Shown here in pieces: positions 62,550 through 64,000 of a stretch of 64,000 nucleotides of DNA. The notes under the pieces were generated by a model. It ran no database searches. It saw only the letters and a list, made by a program, of their open reading frames with translations, and was not told the origin of the DNA. Source of the stretch: Flavobacteriaceae bacterium (GTDB taxonomy: Bacteria > Bacteroidota > Bacteroidia > Flavobacteriales > Flavobacteriaceae); assembly GCA_947483075.1 (NCBI GenBank), contig CANKLE010000005.1, forward strand, positions 1 to 64,000, written 5' to 3'. Positions within the stretch are counted from its first letter, which is position 1. Each line of letters begins with the position of its first letter. A program made the translations under genes and the position numbers.

Positions 62550-63098
62550 TTATAATTCACTCTGTAATTTTAGCACATAGCCCGCTACAAGCCATCTTTC
62601 ATGCGCACTCAATTGATTCGCATACGATCCCATCGAATTTAAACCATAGGTTTGTACATGAAAAATACTTCCTGCAGTGATCGTAGGTCTGTCTTTGTAA
62701 TTTGGCACACCAAGAAACTTTCCTTGGGTAACCAATTTACCTTTTCCGTCTCCAGCATTTCCGTGGCAGATTGCACAATAAATCTCAAATAATGCTTTGG
62801 CTTTTTCCATATCAACCGCAGAGGAATCTAGAGGAGATTTTAAATTGGCCTTGGCTAAATCATAGCCCGCTGTCGTGTTTGGATAGGCATACACTTCAGA
62901 CCCTCTGTTGATGGTGCCTTCTACAGGCAATTGCCCTTCTTTCCCGTTTTTGAATGCGTTTGATTCTCCGTAAGTTTCATAACTTACTGGCTCATACATG
63001 TTTGGCATGTATTGGTAATTTGGTTTCGAATTGTCGTGACAGGACGAAACTAAAACAGCGAAACACACTAAAAGGGTTATTTTATATACGCTTTTCAT
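62550..63098 (-). CDS. actE: ActE, monoheme cytochrome c lipoprotein of ACIII
   Basis: A 182-residue lipoprotein: lipobox VLVSSC with Cys20, one heme c motif CAICH at 108-112 (followed by GNAGDGKG), and probable axial Met in LNSMGSYA. It passes electrons from the ActB/ActA side to the oxidase. It starts 8 bp after actD and lies 27 bp before actF. Confidence 0.93.
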   Translation of the reverse strand: MKSVYKITLLVCFAVLVSSCHDNSKPNYQYMPNMYEPVSYETYGESNAFKNGKEGQLPVEGTINRGSEVYAYPNTTAGYDLAKANLKSPLDSSAVDMEKAKALFEIYCAICHGNAGDGKGKLVTQGKFLGVPNYKDRPTITAGSIFHVQTYGLNSMGSYANQLSAHERWLVAGYVLKLQSEL

Positions 63099-63106
63099 AG
63101 TACTAA

Positions 63107-63631
63107 TTAATGCTTTTCTATTACTTTAACTTCTACTGCTCCGGTTCCTTGGAAAAAACTCACCAATTCGGCTTCGTTATCGTGTATTGCTACTTCCATC
63201 AAAAAGTGATCATCCGTTGTTCTCACATCTGGATTTTCAGCTTGTTTAAATGGCCATAATCTGCTTCTCATATAAAAGGTGATCACCATTAAGTGAGCGG
63301 CAAAAAACACGGTCATTTCAAACATAACAGGAACGAAAGCTGGCATATTTTGAATATAGGCAAAGCTTGGTTTACCTCCAATATCCTGCGGCCAATCCTG
63401 TATCATAATGAAGTTCATCATCCAAACTGAAACAGACAAACCGATACATCCATAAATGAATGAACAAATCGCTAATCGCGTGGGGGAAATACCCATTGCT
63501 TTATCCAATCCGTGAACAGGAAATGGCGTGAATACTTCTTCGATATGATGATGTGCAGCACGGGTTTTCTTTACCGCGTCCATCAATACATCATCGTCAT
63601 TATAAAGGGCGTAAATTACTTTATTACTCAT
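63107..63631 (-). CDS. actD: ActD (DUF3341) membrane subunit of ACIII
   Basis: A 174-residue subunit with two membrane helices (about 56-78 and 100-122). DUF3341 text: [36 protein letters not shown]. ActD anchors the complex, with no cofactor. Its start overlaps the actC stop by 8 bp. The N-terminal cytoplasmic part has an HH pair near residue 27 (AAHHHIEE). Confidence 0.93.
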   Translation of the reverse strand: MSNKVIYALYNDDDVLMDAVKKTRAAHHHIEEVFTPFPVHGLDKAMGISPTRLAICSFIYGCIGLSVSVWMMNFIMIQDWPQDIGGKPSFAYIQNMPAFVPVMFEMTVFFAAHLMVITFYMRSRLWPFKQAENPDVRTTDDHFLMEVAIHDNEAELVSFFQGTGAVEVKVIEKH

Positions 63632-64000
63632 GATGTGAATCTTTATTTGCTTCTCTATTTTTTTTATAATATTCTCCAGAAGTTTTCAAAATTGTTTTAA
63701 CCTCAGCTTGAGCAATCACAGGGAATGTACGAGCATATAATAAGAACAAAACAAAGAAGAAACCAATTGTACCAATGAATATTCCAATATCAACAAATGT
63801 TGGGGAGAACATCGTCCAAGATGACGGTAAGTAATCGCGGTGCAACGAAGTTACAATGATTACAAATCGCTCAAACCACATTCCGATGTTTACTACAATA
63901 GAAATGATAAAGGAGAACATGATGCTGGTACGTAATTTTTTGAACCACATGAATTGAGGTGAAAACACATTACAAGTCATCATTGACCAATACGCCCACC
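63624..64000 (-). CDS. actC: ActC (NrfD-like) membrane subunit of ACIII, partial
   Basis: Only the C-terminal about 125 residues are in the window; the reading frame is open to the edge (the codons before MMTCN read WAYWS). Two hydrophobic helices (about 25-48 and 60-90 of the visible part) and the NrfD-type text [27 protein letters not shown] with [18 protein letters not shown]. ActC is the quinol-binding integral subunit of Alternative Complex III. Its stop overlaps the actD start by 8 bp. The rest, with actA and actB, should lie upstream, beyond position 64000. Confidence 0.93.
   Translation of the reverse strand, partial: WAYWSMMTCNVFSPQFMWFKKLRTSIMFSFIISIVVNIGMWFERFVIIVTSLHRDYLPSSWTMFSPTFVDIGIFIGTIGFFFVLFLLYARTFPVIAQAEVKTILKTSGEYYKKNREANKDSHHE

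Overview
This window is a chromosomal segment of a Bacteroidota bacterium, almost certainly a Flavobacteriaceae member close to Flavobacterium. Four things point there: type IX secretion (T9SS) and gliding genes (SprA, a RemB-like protein, PorG, PorP/SprF, a type-B sorted giant surface protein); Alternative Complex III (actC-F) joined to a cytochrome c oxidase; family-typical genes (GH3, DUF6150, DUF4403, DUF3341); and the Bacteroidota promoter box TAnnTTTG in front of at least sixteen genes. I see no rRNA, tRNA, prophage, insertion sequence or CRISPR array, and no gene-free stretch over 300 bases.

Layout. 1-1280 (minus): heptamer repeat arrays, DUF6150, DUF2797. 1377-3932 (plus): GH3 adenylating enzyme, a 51-codon lipoprotein-like gene and an EamA transporter. 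3970-9946 (minus): a YoeB-type toxin-antitoxin pair with a frameshifted toxin, then clpX, clpP and tig, a holin-like membrane protein, an alpha/beta hydrolase and pdxJ. 10036-18264 (plus): an envelope-biogenesis run of CBS protein, nadK, porG, uppS, bamA, two OmpH/Skp chaperones and murI. 18266-25154 (minus): gamma-carbonic anhydrase, PorP/SprF and a 1776-residue T9SS cargo with 11 repeats. 25246-29795 (plus): Nfu/NifU, a YyaL-type thioredoxin protein, MscS and a secreted unknown. 29796-33133 (minus): tsaB, efflux adaptor and TolC. 33297-34694 (plus): DUF4403 lipoprotein. 34695-39805 (minus): oxidase assembly and subunits (CAMC peptide, DUF420, SCO, SCO-like paralogue, subunit IV, two subunit III proteins, heme o synthase). 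39891-53890 (minus): RemB-like, deoC, vanZ, gcvH, sprA, ruvA, maeB. 54004-58006 (minus): GH30, queG, a four-helix-bundle gene bracketed by heptamer arrays, ruvB. 58039-64000 (minus): terminator, oxidase subunits I and II and actF-E-D-C, running off the window.

How the genes work together. Respiration is encoded in two blocks: ACIII passes electrons from quinol through the ActE heme to oxidase subunits II and I, while subunits III and IV, heme o synthase and the copper/heme assembly factors lie about 20 kb away. Outer-membrane construction is also clustered: UppS makes the lipid carrier precursor, MurI supplies D-glutamate, BamA inserts barrels, the OmpH proteins escort them, and PorG, SprA and PorP/SprF form or serve T9SS, whose likely client is the giant repeat protein.

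Most notable non-gene signals are: six degenerate tandem arrays with an exact 7-bp period, two of them bracketing the four-helix-bundle gene in inverted orientation; a homopolymer frameshift in the YoeB-like toxin; an overlooked small lipoprotein-like gene coupled to EamA by a 4-bp overlap; intrinsic terminators lying directly on the starts of the next co-directional genes; and murI and ruvB, whose promoter boxes end exactly 4 bp before ATG and so predict leaderless mRNAs.
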